DNA of 64,000 bases from NCBI GenBank assembly GCA_028752905.1, contig JAQNBH010000004.1:35408765-35472764 (forward strand), given 5' to 3'. Shown piece after piece: positions 31,386 to 43,133 of the stretch. Within the stretch, counting starts at the first letter, position 1, and each line of letters opens with the position of its first letter. The notes under the pieces were generated by a model that was not told where the DNA came from, ran no database searches, and worked only from the letters and a program-made list of their open reading frames with translations. Origin of the DNA: Cladorhizidae sp. MBARI D1340-BT2 (lineage: Eukaryota; Porifera; Demospongiae; Poecilosclerida; Cladorhizidae). The translations under genes and the position numbers were made by a program.

Positions 31386-32860
31386 ACATCAGATACTAAA
31401 TGCGAAGTTCCTCTCCCTTGAAATCAGTTTCTGGGAGAAGAACAGCACTGGGTAGTTTCCTTGATCCTCGTTTGCCTGGATAAGGACGGCTCCTGTGTCT
31501 ACATCTGATGCATCCATCTGTAGATCAAATTGCTTCCCAAAGTCAGGTCCCTGTAAGACTGGTTCTGTGGTCAGGGCGTTTTTCAGCATTTGAAAGGCTA
31601 TTTCATGCTGGTTAGTCCAGTTCACCTTGTTGGGCAGGTGCTTTCCACTGATGGCTGTGGCCATTGTTGCAAAGTGGGTAATAGATCGCCTATAATATCC
31701 GGCTAGGCTGAGGAAGGCTCGGATGTCCTTCTTTCGCTGGGTGTCTTGAATTCCTTCAATGTTTGGATTTTGGCTTCCTCCTGTCTGACTTGTACGGCCG
31801 ACTATATGGCCGAGGTAGGAGCATTCAAACATAGCCTATGCACATTTTGCCGGTTTAAGCAGCAATACAGCATTGCCGATCCTTGTCAGTGTGCAGTCGA
31901 TGTGTTAGAGATGATCTTGCCATGTGGCACTGAAAATGACCACATCATCGAGATAGGCTGTGTGTGTATCTGGTGATATCTCCAAAGATATGGTTCATCA
32001 TGTGTTGAAAAACTCCTAGAGCGCTCACGAGACCGAAGGGCATGACCTTGCACTGCTGCTTTCCGTAAGGTGTGACAAATGCTGTTTTGTCTTGGGAGGT
32101 GGCTTGCACAGGCACTTGCCAATAGCCCTTTGTTAAGGGTCGTGATAAACGATGCCCCAGCTAACCCATCTATCAGCTCGTCTATCCGCGGCAATGGAAA
32201 ACGGTTGAGGCATGTTACTGCATTCACTTTACTGAAATCCACGCAAAGTCGAAGGGAGCCATCTTTTGGGGGGACCAGTACTATTGGTGAAGCCTAAGCG
32301 CTTGTACTTGGTTTGTTGAGATCAGCCCTTAGCATCTGTTCTATCTCTGCCCTGACTCTTCCCTTCCTGGTGTGGAGAATGTGCTATGGCAAGGAGTGGA
32401 CATTGGGCATGTTTCCCATGTCGATGGTGATACTCATCTGTGTCGTCCTTCTGGATGGTTGGTAAAATGTTTGGTGTGCTTATCCAACAGCTGGGGTATC
32501 TTTACCGCTGGTCCTCGTTCAGATCCGGGTTGATGTGGAGTGTCTGTGCTCTCTGATTGGCCCTCCAGAGGTCAGAATATCCACCTATTCCATCTGGTCT
32601 GACTTGTCTATTGCCAACATGCAAATGGCCGATGAAGCCTCCCACTTGGCCATCATGTTTGTCTGGTAAGTCTGGATTGGGGGGCGGTGACTGTCCATTC
32701 TGATGGTACCTGAGATTTTCTCCACTACTGGAACAGGGCTGAAGCCCTTGTCACTTGGCCATGAGCTTGTTAGTGGATGAGAACCAGTAGTAAAACCATG
32801 TCTCCCACCTGGAAAGATCGGTCCTTGGCCGATCAGTCATAGTCTACCTTCATCTTATCA
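31386..32860 (-). pseudogene. Gmr1-like gypsy pol fragment: integrase end, RT, RNase H
   Basis: Reading the minus strand downward: 32830-32640 has FQVGDMVLLL and, after shifts, STNKLMAKWQG, the end of a gypsy integrase; 32330-31886 has SPIVLVPPKDGSL, FSKVNAVTCLNRFPLPRIDE, then in other frames KTAFVTPYGKQQCKVMPFGL and YLDD at 31955-31944; 31832-31386 has YLGHIVG, RAFLSLAGYYRR and DASDVDTGAVLIQ. So the integrase end lies upstream of RT and RNase H, the order of Gmr1-type elements. Many frameshifts; no protease or LTR clearly assigned. Confidence 0.75.
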
Positions 32861-33639
32861 ATTGACGTGGCAGTGGGTCTCGCTGTTCCTACCTCATGAA
32901 CCCACAAATTAATATTTAGAGGGAGAAATGCAATTGCAAATATTGGTTCTTTCCACATCAAAACAGAAGTAATAGAATTAGCTTCTTCCTTATGCAAATT
33001 TCACCTGGCCTCAAGCAATAGATTACACCTGGCCACAAGGCATAGATTACACCTGGCCTCAAGCAATAGATTACACCTTGCCTCAAGGAATAAAATGCAC
33101 CTAGCCACACTAGGATATTATGGACAATTCATTAGCTTGTAATAAACATGACTAGTAGTAGAAGAAAATCACCTTCTTGTAGTGGTATTGTGTTGCCAGT
33201 GTGTGCAGTGGAGCCTGCCTTACCCTTGGACTCCTAAGTATGGGAGCTAGTGGTATTGTGTTTTTGATGTGTGTAGTGGAACCTCCCTAACCCTTGGACT
33301 CCTAACTATGGGAGCTTACAGTCCGATGATGAAGTTGCCTCCTTCATAGCTTGAGGGCTCTATCAGAAAGCGCTGTTGTTATGCTAGCTACCGAGCAACA
33401 ATAAACAAAGCATTATGAGGGTTTTTCTTGAGCGTGCTAACGATCATTTTTAGCTTTAGGCTAGCTAGTCCCTCTATCAGCTAAGCCTTAGGATGAGAGG
33501 CAGTGATTACAGTGTCTATATATTTTGCTGCCTTTTGCCGCTGCCAATATTATTGCCTACTTCTATTTTGTCAATGTCTGCAAGACATATTCATATCTAT
33601 GATGTATGTCAACACAATCACTCCACCAGTCAGGTGCAA
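32861..33639. repeat. Short tandem duplications and possible LTR remnant
   Basis: At 33000-33115 a 28-bp unit (cacctggcctcaagcaatagat) occurs about four times. At 33178-33322 a 70-bp unit (gtggtattgtgttg... ttggactcctaa) occurs twice. At 33324-33390 the phrase gaagttgcctccttcatagc resembles 31289-31350, in the same orientation, on the other side of the Gmr1-like fragment. Confidence 0.6.
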
Positions 33640-35480
33640 CCAAAAAAGTCCTCAGACGTCCAATCACAAGAATTCTCCTAGACACAGAAGCCGCCCAAAC
33701 CATGCATTCCAGATGGATACCTGAACACCTCCTGACCAGGGCTCACTGAGACTTCTTACCCATCACAGATCCATTAGCCAATGACAATACAGTTAGAGGT
33801 GGAAGATGAGTTCTACCTACAGGTAGCGGTATATGACAATCTACCATGTGATATTCTGGCAGGGAATGTACAACAGGGCAGAGTCTTCAGACAGAGGGAA
33901 CACCAGCTACAAGAGTACCTGGATAAGATGAGTAGAGCCACCCCTAACCCAATCATCACCCCTGAAAATGGAAGATCTCACAATGCAGGCCAACCTCTAC
34001 ACCCCACACCCACCCAGGTACAACTCTTACCTACTGATCTTAGCCATGCTGTTTCCCATACAGATACCACCTTAGCCCTCACTGAGGAACAAGAACACCC
34101 TGAAATAGAAGACACTGATGACCCATACTGTACCACATTCGCAGATGATATCTTCACAACACCCGAGGGGAAGATGAAGTCGATCAAGGCTGATTAAAAA
34201 AACAGCTCCGTACGTTAGCCTCTCAATCCTATGCCATCCACCCCATGGAACAAGGATCATAGATTGACTCGCTGGCCCATGCCACACATTTTCCGAGACC
34301 AGTCCTTCAAGCCATATGACCCTCTACCTGCACCCCATGGGCTTTCCATGTACTCTTTGCCCCCTCAAAAGATAAATCTTGCATACTCTGCATAGACTAT
34401 CACAATCCAGACTCCTTCCCCATGCCCCAGGTTGACAACCAGTTAGGATCGGCCAAATTCATCACCATCCTTGACCTCACAAAAGGTTATTGGCAGATCC
34501 CAGTGCCAGAAGCAGATCGACAAAAACCGGCCTTTGTCGCACCAGTAGGCAAGATTCAGTTTAAGATTATGCGTTTCGGCTTGATCTGTGCATCCCCAGT
34601 ATTTCAGTACCTTATGAATACAATTCTGGCAACATTTTCTTCCTTCTCAGCTACCTACATGGATGATATCATCATATATAGTAATACACGGCAGAATCAC
34701 CTCACCCACCTATGCCTCATCCTTCATGCTCTCAGAGATGCTGCACTAACAGTAAAGGAACAAACATAAACGGCAGATGGCTCAGAAGACTATCACAGTC
34801 ACATTGTGGAGGAGAAGTCTCAGCAATCTACGATTTTCCCATCCCCAAAAGGAAAAAAGACATTGGAGCTTTCCTTGGGCTGGCCGGCTATTGTCGCTGC
34901 TTTATCCCTTCATTTTCCTCCATATCTACACCCTGACAAACCTCACCAAAAAGGACGCCCCAGACCATCTCCAGTGGACAGACACTCATCAGAATGCCTT
35001 TGACTCCCTCGAACATGCCCTCACCTCCACCTCCATACTCACGAACCCCATCCCTGACTGCCATTTCACCCTCTAGAGACAGATACCTCTAACGTAGACA
35101 TATAGGCTGTCTTAATGTCAGGTCAACAACGAGAAAGAACAACGACCCATTGCATACTATTAAAAAACACAAGTTACCAGATATGCTACTGTTCATCTGA
35201 AATGCCTCGCCGTGGTGAAAGCCATCAAACATTTTCATGTCTACCTCACATGAGTTCACTTCTCTATCAACACAAATCACAGGTGCCTAACCTACCTAAA
35301 TATTCCATGAAGGATATAAGCAACCACCCAACTCGATGGTCCCTCTCCCGCCAGCTATATATACCAATTCACCACCTTAACACACCACCTCAGCAAAGAT
35401 AATGGCAATGCTGATAGACTCTCGTGGCAAGCCTGGATAGACCTTACATATTCCGATCATCAGTAGGGGAAGGGGATATC
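33640..35480 (+). pseudogene. Gypsy pol fragment: protease, RT, RNase H
   Basis: Protease relic LLDTEAAQT near 33675 (DTG changed to DTE) and DNLPCDILAGN at 33834-33866. Reverse transcriptase open at 34422-34769: FITILDLTKGYWQIPV, MRFGLICASPVFQY and YMDDIIIYSN, catalytic YMDD intact. Then RFSHPQKEK-type frames with DIGAFLGLAGYCR and RNase H remnants (LECLAVVKAIKHF-like text around 35200) with stops. A different lineage from the two other gypsy copies. No LTRs found; the 3' part is cut near the piggyBac insertion. Confidence 0.82.
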
Positions 35481-36512
35481 AGGGACCATATATCCTGCCT
35501 AAGGACCACACCTCCACTGATGGACTGACTAAAGTCAACACTATAGATTTATCTTGGAACCACAAGATCACATGCACACATTTATTGGGAAATATACCGT
35601 GTGACCATATTAGGCAATAGTGAGAACTCGAGAATACTCTTAACATCTCCTTATTTAGTCATCTATGTGCTGGAGCCAGCAAGCCTTGACCAAGTTAGTT
35701 CAATGAAGGATCTTATGAGGGTTCATTAACCCTTTAAGCCCCCGAGCGTTTTTCAAATTTTTCTCATTTTTTACCTTCCTGTTTAAAAGATTTATAACTT
35801 AAAAACTAAAGAGAATATTGGATAGCAATATGGGTATAATCTAAAAGTTAATGAGCTATACAATTTTTTCATAAGATTAATAAACCACACCCATAAAAAA
35901 TTTGAACTTAGATAAAAATTTAGGAATCAATATTCGTTCCGATTTCTTCAAATTTTTGTACAACAAAGATCCTTTTTATGACCTCAAACTATATACAACC
36001 ATCAATCATCACCACTGAATAAAAAATTTCCCATTGAAAATGTGTGAAATATGATGAATTTCATTATTTTATATTGCTGGTATAGGCTGTATAAGATTCT
36101 CATTTTGATCTCAAAAAAGATGTACAATGATGTAGTTTTATTGTGTAGTATGGATATGTACTAAACTCTAATAAACATGTATATAATATAAAATTATGTA
36201 TAATGTTAGTTCATACTTACTTAAATGACCACAAAGCCACACCCATCTACGATTATGATTATAATAAGTCAATAACAATAATTGCAGAAAACAGATATTT
36301 ATTTCAACAAGTTTTAGTTCCTCATATGGTCACATTGACTAGAATGCCAAACTTTGAAGCAGTTTCTGTTGAGTTCAAAGCAAAGATACATATATATCAC
36401 ATGCAACACACTTCAACCTGGTGCGGTGTCAGGGTTTCTTCAATATTTTGCACAAATCACAATATTGTCGCTCTTCACGAGGAGTGTATGTAAGCTGGTG
36501 AGGAGCCCTCAT

Positions 36513-38994
36513 TAGGCCTTGGCGGATTATGCTCGAATTTCTTCCTATTTTTCTTTCCTTTTATGCTCCTACTAATATTCACCTATTTTTCTTTTCATTC
36601 TACCTATTTTTCTTTCCTTTTATGAAATTATGCTCCTAATATTCCTTTTCAATATATATACCTCTTTTTCTCAATTATGCTTTGACGTTACAAAAGAGAA
36701 TATAGGCAATCAAGGATTCAAGATTCGAGATATTTTAACAGTTACAATTATCTATAGACACTGTAACATAACAGAAAGTTGTAAGTAATCCTTCAAAGAA
36801 GTTTCTTGCTTCGTAGAAAAGGTATTGCTCAAAATTGAGAATACTCGTTCAGCTGCAGCTGACGAAGGCTGCACCAATAAGACTAATCTACACATGTCAG
36901 TCCAGTTAGGCAATCTACCATTCTCCTCATGGCACTTCCACCACTCAATGGGGTCTACGCTATCCGAAACATCTTCAGCTGCTGCAAGATATTCAGGTAA
37001 CTCAGACTTTAAGCCTAATCACTTCTGTGTTCAAGAATGGGAAGACAGTAAGTGAATCAATATCAACAGCAGTTGGCTTGAGTTCATTCACTTTTGAAGG
37101 TGAAAGGTAACGTGCTGCCTTAAAGGCAAGTACAATAGGCCTGAGATCTCTGTCATACTTCTCCTTGAAGTACGAGTAGGCAGGGACACAACAAGCTTTG
37201 GCGTAAGCTATCAGTTGGCACTCACATGTAGAATTTCCTCCTGACAGAAGCTTAGAGACTGCAGCCACATTTGGATAGTATTGTGACGAGACATGAGAAT
37301 ACAGAAGACTTAATCGCTGATAGGCAACTAACACTAATGGACCATCACCTTCCAATGAGTATGTTGTCTTTGACGAACAGTTCCATTGCATCTACTGTTA
37401 TAGCGAGCTCCATTGTCAGTTTCCTACATGCTGCTTGATCGTCAATGATTTCCAGTAGTTTTCCAGTTGTACATGGAGGTAAATCACTGCCATGCAGAAA
37501 ATCAGGCACATCTCCAAACATGTCATGCAATTTGTGGATCACTTCAAACTTACTCCACCATCTGGTTGCTGAATAGGTTGGAGTAGTGGACAATCCAGTC
37601 TGTCTTCCATGCAAGCCTTGACTTCAGACTGTGAGCGAACAAGCTTATCCAAGCCTTTATGAACACATCTAAGATAGGTGTTTTCATTCTTTCTCCAACA
37701 TGATCCAGAGTGTGCGAAAAACAGCCGATATCCATTATCTTATTATAGATCACAGATATGGTCCTCATTGCCACATCATTCACTGATGCACGGTCCCTCA
37801 TTGCTGCTATAATCAAATTAGAAGCAACTGACGGCTCAGTTGACAAAGCAGTTATTAGTTGCGAGCACATTCTTATCCAGTGATGGATTTAGCTAAAAGC
37901 ATCAGCCGATAAACACGCTGCTTGATAGCCCACTCTTTATCTATGTAACGTAGAACAATCACAAAGGCCTCACACACATGGGTCGTTACATCAAAAATGA
38001 TTGCTACATGTCTCCCGCAAATATCTTGTTTCAGTTTACTGATTTCATCATGCAGTCACTACATTCACTCTATACATACAGGTAGAATCGGGTAATGTTT
38101 CACCTGATGGATGAACTTCTTTATCAAATTGCCGGAGTGAACTCATTAAGCCCAATTGATGCTTTTCTTTCGATATCAAACATTCCTTGCACCTCACATG
38201 CTTCAGAGACTTGATGTGAAACTCTAAGGAACTTTTCTTTACAGAGAGTTGCCCGGCAGCCTGAACAAAACAGTTTGCCATTGCTCACTGTCAAAGGTTC
38301 ATTTTTGTAAGCCTTCACTCTTTCAGCTGGCTTAGGATCATTGTTTGTACATCCTCTTCCTCTCTTCTTTCCTACAGGAGGAAGGTTGATACCAATCTTC
38401 CTTTTTCTGGCTAAGTCTGATGGCTGAGGAGGTTTGAGCCAATCTACAAGATTAGTGACTATCAACTCTGTGTAGTCTGAACTGGTACTTTCGTTGATGT
38501 CACACACATTGTCAGTGTCACCATCTAGTCCTGCCTCTATTGTCTCAGCCATATACTTCAGCTAGCTACAAACTCAACTGTTCAGTGCACAATGACTTGG
38601 CCATGTGGTCTGTACACATTAAAGTAATTAACTGCCAAGCAGACTAACCCTTTACCAGTAGACAATACTTGCTTGCAGTGACTGTTGTGAAATGACCACA
38701 CTGTGGTTATTTCACAAATGGTACCAGCAAGAATCTTACCCACCCATATCCTGCATGCTTTTTAATTAAGATGCTTGACTTGGCAATTTCAATAAGTGAG
38801 ACTTGAGAGGTGTGGATAAGCTGTTACTGTGATGCATTCAGTCACTCTTATGTCTAATTTAAGAAATCATTTAGATTTCTCCTGAAAGTCTGCCTATTTT
38901 TCCTGAAAGCTTGCCTATTTTTCCAGCATTATTCTCAATTCTCTGAACCACCTATTTTTCCCAAAATTATGCTAGCATAATCCGCCAAGGCCTA
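36513..38994 (-). mobile_element. hAT element with 8-bp target duplication
   Basis: Terminal inverted repeats taggccttggcggattatgc match for 21 bases. The direct repeat gccctcat at 36505-36512 and 38995-39002 is exact. Subterminal copies of cctatttttc occur three times near each end. Encodes a hAT transposase on the minus strand. Inserted inside the piggyBac element, so younger than it. Confidence 0.95.
36787..38552 (-). pseudogene. hAT transposase with BED-type finger
   Basis: Starts MAETIEAGLDGDTDNVC, then LARKRKIGINLPPVGKKRGR, and FCSGCRATLCKEKF with SSLEFHIKSLKH in another frame (zinc finger). Core pieces: VAMRTISVIYNKIMDIGCFS, SATRWWSKFEVI, ACCVPAYSYFKEKYD. C-terminal dimerisation domain at 37010-36790: LPEYLAAAEDVSDSVDPIEW, LLVQPSSAAAERVFSIL, TKQETSLKDYLQLSVM. 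At least four frameshifts or lost splice joins, so inactive. This lineage differs from the ERSFS-type hATs elsewhere in the window. Confidence 0.85.
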
Positions 38995-39015
38995 GCCCTC
39001 ATACTCTGTTTGTTT

Positions 39016-41100
39016 GAAGGAGATATAAGGTTTTTTCAAAACCATCTCTTAGGTCACATAACCGAGTTACCAAATTCTCCCGAAATACTTTGTGAGACAT
39101 TTTTTGCGTTCTTCTTCAGGTAGGTGGAGTTTGTACAGAAGATATGAATTGGTCACCATTACGTCCAAAAAAATGCAAAAAACGGGTGTGCCAATACTTT
39201 TGAGTCTTGCGTAGAATATTGTAGTAAGATATGGCCTGGTCCGAAAGGTCAACACCTCCCATAATAATATATTTGTTGTACTCTACTATAGGAGGAGGAA
39301 TCTTGACTTCCTTACGCAATAATTGACCAGCTTTATCTTTCATTTTCCGTATCACTTTCTCATTGCCTGTGGCAGTATGCATAGTTGAAGCCACAGTTAC
39401 AACTTTAGTATCTTTCCACATAAAATACACTAAGCTTTTGTCCCGAACCCATCGACCTTCTCCCCGTTCAGTACATGATTTTGCTAGTTCAGTCTTCAAA
39501 GATTTGAGACATTTAGGAACATTACGACGTTTTATATCAATTGTACCACATGCTTCGAACCCATTTGCTTTGAGGTACTCAAATAAGATAGGGCTAGAAT
39601 AGAAATTGTCAGTGAAAAGTCGATATCCTTGACCAAGTTAGTTCAATGAAGGATCTTATGAGGGTTCATTAACCCTTTAAGCCCCCGAGCATTTTTCAAA
39701 TTTTTCTCATTTTTACCTACCTGTTTAAAAGATTTATAACTTAAAAACTAAAGGGAATATTGGATAGCAATATGGGTATAATCTAAAAGTTAATGAGCCA
39801 GTTCAGTCGGTTTTACTAAATCAACTATTAAATCATAATTATGGTAAACCATTACTTGATCGTACTTCTCCTTGCAATAAGTATAACCAGTTTCAGAGTC
39901 ACACAAACACCACAGCTTGAAGCCCCACTTGATTGGCTTACTCTTGATGTACTGGCGCATTGGAAAATGCCCCTTTAATTTCACCAAGCATTCATCAATT
40001 GAAATATTTAGATCTGGTTGAAAGTAGCGCTGACTTGAATCGTTCAAGTGTTCATCATTGGTCGAACTTTACACCGGTCACTAAGATTTCTGTGTCAATA
40101 TCACTCACATGTAAGAATCACCAGAGACTAAAAAACTTATTTCTGCTGATAATACTTCGCCCTGCAAAACTTCTACCATAAAGGAGAAATGAATATCCCA
40201 TAGTCGTCCAATAATCAGTGTAGTGTGCCAATTTTTCTAAACCAAAATAAATAAATAAGCCAACCAAATTCAATAACATAACTGCTGTCATTCCAGGGTA
40301 TCGAGAATAATTATAATATGGTGATTTGTCTTTATTCTTTTCAGCATACTTATCAGAATTCTTGCATATTAGTTTTATTATATCTTCAGTTAAAAAAAGC
40401 TTGAAAAGAAATCAAGTGGTGTGAAAGATTCATCATAACTGGCAACATATGAACCTGGTTCACGCACTAGGTTGAATGTGTGTACAGTCAATGCTGAAGT
40501 ATCAGGATTCTCAAGAGTATTGACATGTGATTGGGAGATACTCTGTCTGCATGTAATACCTGAACCTCCTCCACTGACCTCTAGGACGGGTATATATTTC
40601 CTCGTATTCTACCCCTACTTCTCCGCAGACCACGTCGTCCGCGAGAACGTTGTCCTTGAACACCTCTTCCAACTCTGCTTCTAAGAGGCTGTTCTTCCTC
40701 AGAAGATGGTGAAACTGAGAGTACTGGAGTTGCTTCCAGAGCAAATTCAACAGCAGTGGCATTGGATCTATATAACAATTAAATTATGATATATAGCTAA
40801 ACTCTAGCTATCCAAGTACTCTGATTTGCAATCCAGGGCTTGGGGCAGCGTGCACACAAAAACATAACAGCCTGAAGTTGTGTTATTGTGCGAGACAGTG
40901 TAGAGAGCTGTAACTCTAGCTATCTGGACTTACCCAGTAAATGTATCTCCATCAAAACCATCTTCAGGATCAGAAAGGCCACATACTGAGTCCTCACTGC
41001 TGCTGCTATCCAAAAGTCTCAAAACCTCTTCCAAACCCAAGGTAGCAGCTGTTACTGACTGAGTAGCGGGCATTGAGCCAGTTGCAATCTTGTTAGGATA
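39016..41100 (-). pseudogene. piggyBac transposase
   Basis: Acidic N-terminal exon (ATLGLEEVLRLLDSSSSEDS), GTAAGT donor at about 40933, then SNATAVEFALEATPVLSVSP and an Arg-Gly-rich stretch. Broken frames follow with YYNYSRYPGMTAVMLLNLVG and GYSFLLYGRSFAGRS. Then the catalytic domain: SIDECLVKLKGHFPMRQYI with the first Asp, GYRLFTDNFYSSPILFEYL with the second, and IMGGVDLSDQAISYYNILRK with the third, ending KKCLTKYFGRIW and stop. All three catalytic Asp codons remain, but the reading is cut by frameshifts and by the 172-bp insertion between the first two. Confidence 0.87.
39627..39798. repeat. Copied left junction of the piggyBac element
   Basis: Matches 35684-35856 almost exactly, same orientation. 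It includes 42 bases outside the element, the TTAA and the first 125 or so bases inside. It is not an independent insertion, since it carries outside flank and lacks a right end. Confidence 0.9.
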
Positions 41101-41268
41101 GCTAACAAAAGTCTTCTCTAAGTTTGAACAAAGCAAAAAAATTATATATTGGAAATCCCTTACCAAGTATTTGAATCATCCTGTTAACACAGGATGCAGA
41201 TTTTATTTATTATAATTAAATTGGTCCGTATGGGCTCAAAAATCAATGGGTGGGGCTTAAAGGGTTAA

Positions 41269-42748
41269 GGCAAGCAGAGACATGCTCTTCGGCATCCCTA
41301 ATTCGGTCAAGTCCTTCATAAGTGCATTTCTGTTATTATCTTTACAAACGCCCAACTTTCCTGGTATATACAGCACCACCTACATATCCCCTTCCCCCCA
41401 CCCAACCAGTCCTCCAAGTTCAGCCGTAGTGGCCTTGCCATCGATTTGTACTGTATGGTACATATATACCATCTTCAATCCATCCATACAAATTGTAGCA
41501 CGTTTACTGATCGTTCATGTTACTTCTGCACCCCCAAAAGAAATTAATACTAGCTTGTGCAAGAAACCCAACTAGAAACACAATGCATCAAGACTACAAT
41601 TAGCCTGAAATGCTAATCAAATTTCCGTCAAATTGTACTATATAGAGGGGTGGCAAGGGCAAAATAATTAGTCGAGTATCTCTACCCACTTGCATCTCTG
41701 CATGAAATGTCTGGGAGGCTAATACCACCCATATGCCTGATTTCTGTGGAAGGAAGGAAAAAAGAAGGGGAAAAAACGATCAAGTAGGGGGAATGAAGTG
41801 CAGTCATAGATAACGTGCGTCATAGCACTGATGCTCAATCAGTCAATCAGCTCAACATGGCTCAATATTGGAAACATAACAAGTGCTTGTTGTTCTGCTT
41901 TGTCAACCCTTTAGTAATTGTAAAGCAAATGTTGCTAATCTGTCATATTTATATTCACCCATTGCCGACTTTACATTTTTGACATTTAGCCAAAATTCCA
42001 CTGCGTCTGAAGTGGTCACATCTGAGTCTGCTGCAAATTCTCAGAACTCGAGGGCGACAGCAAAAGTAATTGGGAAAAAATCGTAGATTTTATCGAACAC
42101 TACTATATACCAATGGAATGTCTTGTGATTGTGAGGGATCAAGAAGTCTCAGCACATCATTGCAGACATGTTGAGCTTAACATTCCCTTGATCAGGGATG
42201 ATCTCTTTACATCCCTTAGCCTTTGTTTATTGCTGCAACCTCCCACATGACGAGATGTCATTAATCACCCATGAGAAACACCGAAATGATTTGAGCACAG
42301 CTTGCAATAAGCATACTTGTTGCTATAAATTATTCCTTCAGAAGTTGCAGCCAGCTGCACTTGAACCTTCCCCTTCCAGCTATTTGTGAGCCCACACTCG
42401 TAGCCGTCATTTCAGCTAAGCGTATTTTCTTTGAAGGACCAGCTGATTCCGAGCTGCTATCTAGTAAACTAGCCATAATTGGTTGAACACAAACTGACAA
42501 TAGTTTGTCTCATACACCAGACCCTTTACCGAATAGTTATAAAAGCTAACTGTAAAAATTATAATTTTCCATACTCTGTATACCAGTGAACAATTGGAGA
42601 CACTGACACATATACTAAAAATAAAACACTCAGAATTTTAGGCAATTTGTGACCACAACAATTATGCTTTACATTACACAATACAGTCAAATAACAATAC
42701 AGTCAAATACAATACAGTCAAATCGTTGAATACATAATTGGCTCCGTG
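41269..42748. other. Flank between piggyBac and the eEF1B last exon
   Basis: Should include the eEF1B 3' UTR on the minus strand just below 42749. No AATAAA was found close to the stop. A plus frame at 41883-42086 ends NSRATAKVIGKKS but lacks a recognisable domain. Confidence 0.35.
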
Positions 42749-42835
42749 TTATACTTTGTTAAAAGCAGCAATGTCCACTGATTGCACTAGCTCTTCGAAG
42801 GCAGTGATGGAATTTTCCAAGAAGTCGGTTCCAAT
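42749..42835 (-). CDS. eef1b: eEF1B (elongation factor 1-beta), last coding exon
   Basis: After a TATAG acceptor the exon reads IGTDFLENSITAFEELV then QSVDIAAFNKV and TAA, 28 codons. This is the highly conserved C-terminus of eEF1B alpha/delta, the guanine nucleotide exchange factor that reloads eEF1A with GTP in translation elongation. It starts in phase 0, as does the end of the exon at 61372-61439. Nothing in it is broken. The beta and delta forms share this domain, so the exact paralogue cannot be told. Confidence 0.9.
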   Translation of the reverse strand: MGTDFLENSITAFEELVQSVDIAAFNKV

Positions 42836-42895
42836 CTATACAGCATAAAACAACAACAAACAAACAAAGCAAATTAAAAAGTTATATCAAATAAT

Positions 42896-43133
42896 ACTGC
42901 ATTACACGCTCGATAACATTGCATTACACGCTAGATAACATTGCATTACACGCTAGATAACATTGCATTACACACTCTCGATAACATTGCATTACACGCT
43001 CGATAACATTGCATTACACGCTCGATAACATTGCATTACACGCTAGATAACATTGCATTACACGCTAGATAAAATTGCATTACACGCTCGATAACATTGC
43101 ATTACACGCTCGATAACATTACACGCTTAGATA
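42896..43133. repeat. 22-bp minisatellite, about 11 copies
   Basis: The unit acattgcattacacgctcga, with cgctcgata or cgctagata, repeats nearly exactly. It lies just inside the proposed eEF1B intron. Confidence 0.95.

Larger units (their letters stand above)
35730..41264 (-). mobile_element. piggyBac element with nested hAT and copied junction
   Basis: Ends ccctttaagcccc at the left and ggggcttaaaggg at the right, each flanked by TTAA (35726-35729 and 41265-41268), the diagnostic piggyBac target. It contains a broken piggyBac transposase on the minus strand (39016-41100), a hAT at 36513-38994, and a 172-bp copy of its own left junction at 39627-39798. Confidence 0.92.

Noticed and set aside
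39627..39798. A second, independent piggyBac or MITE insertion
   Set aside because: It carries 42 bases of the outer element's flank and has no right end, so it is a copied junction rather than an insertion.
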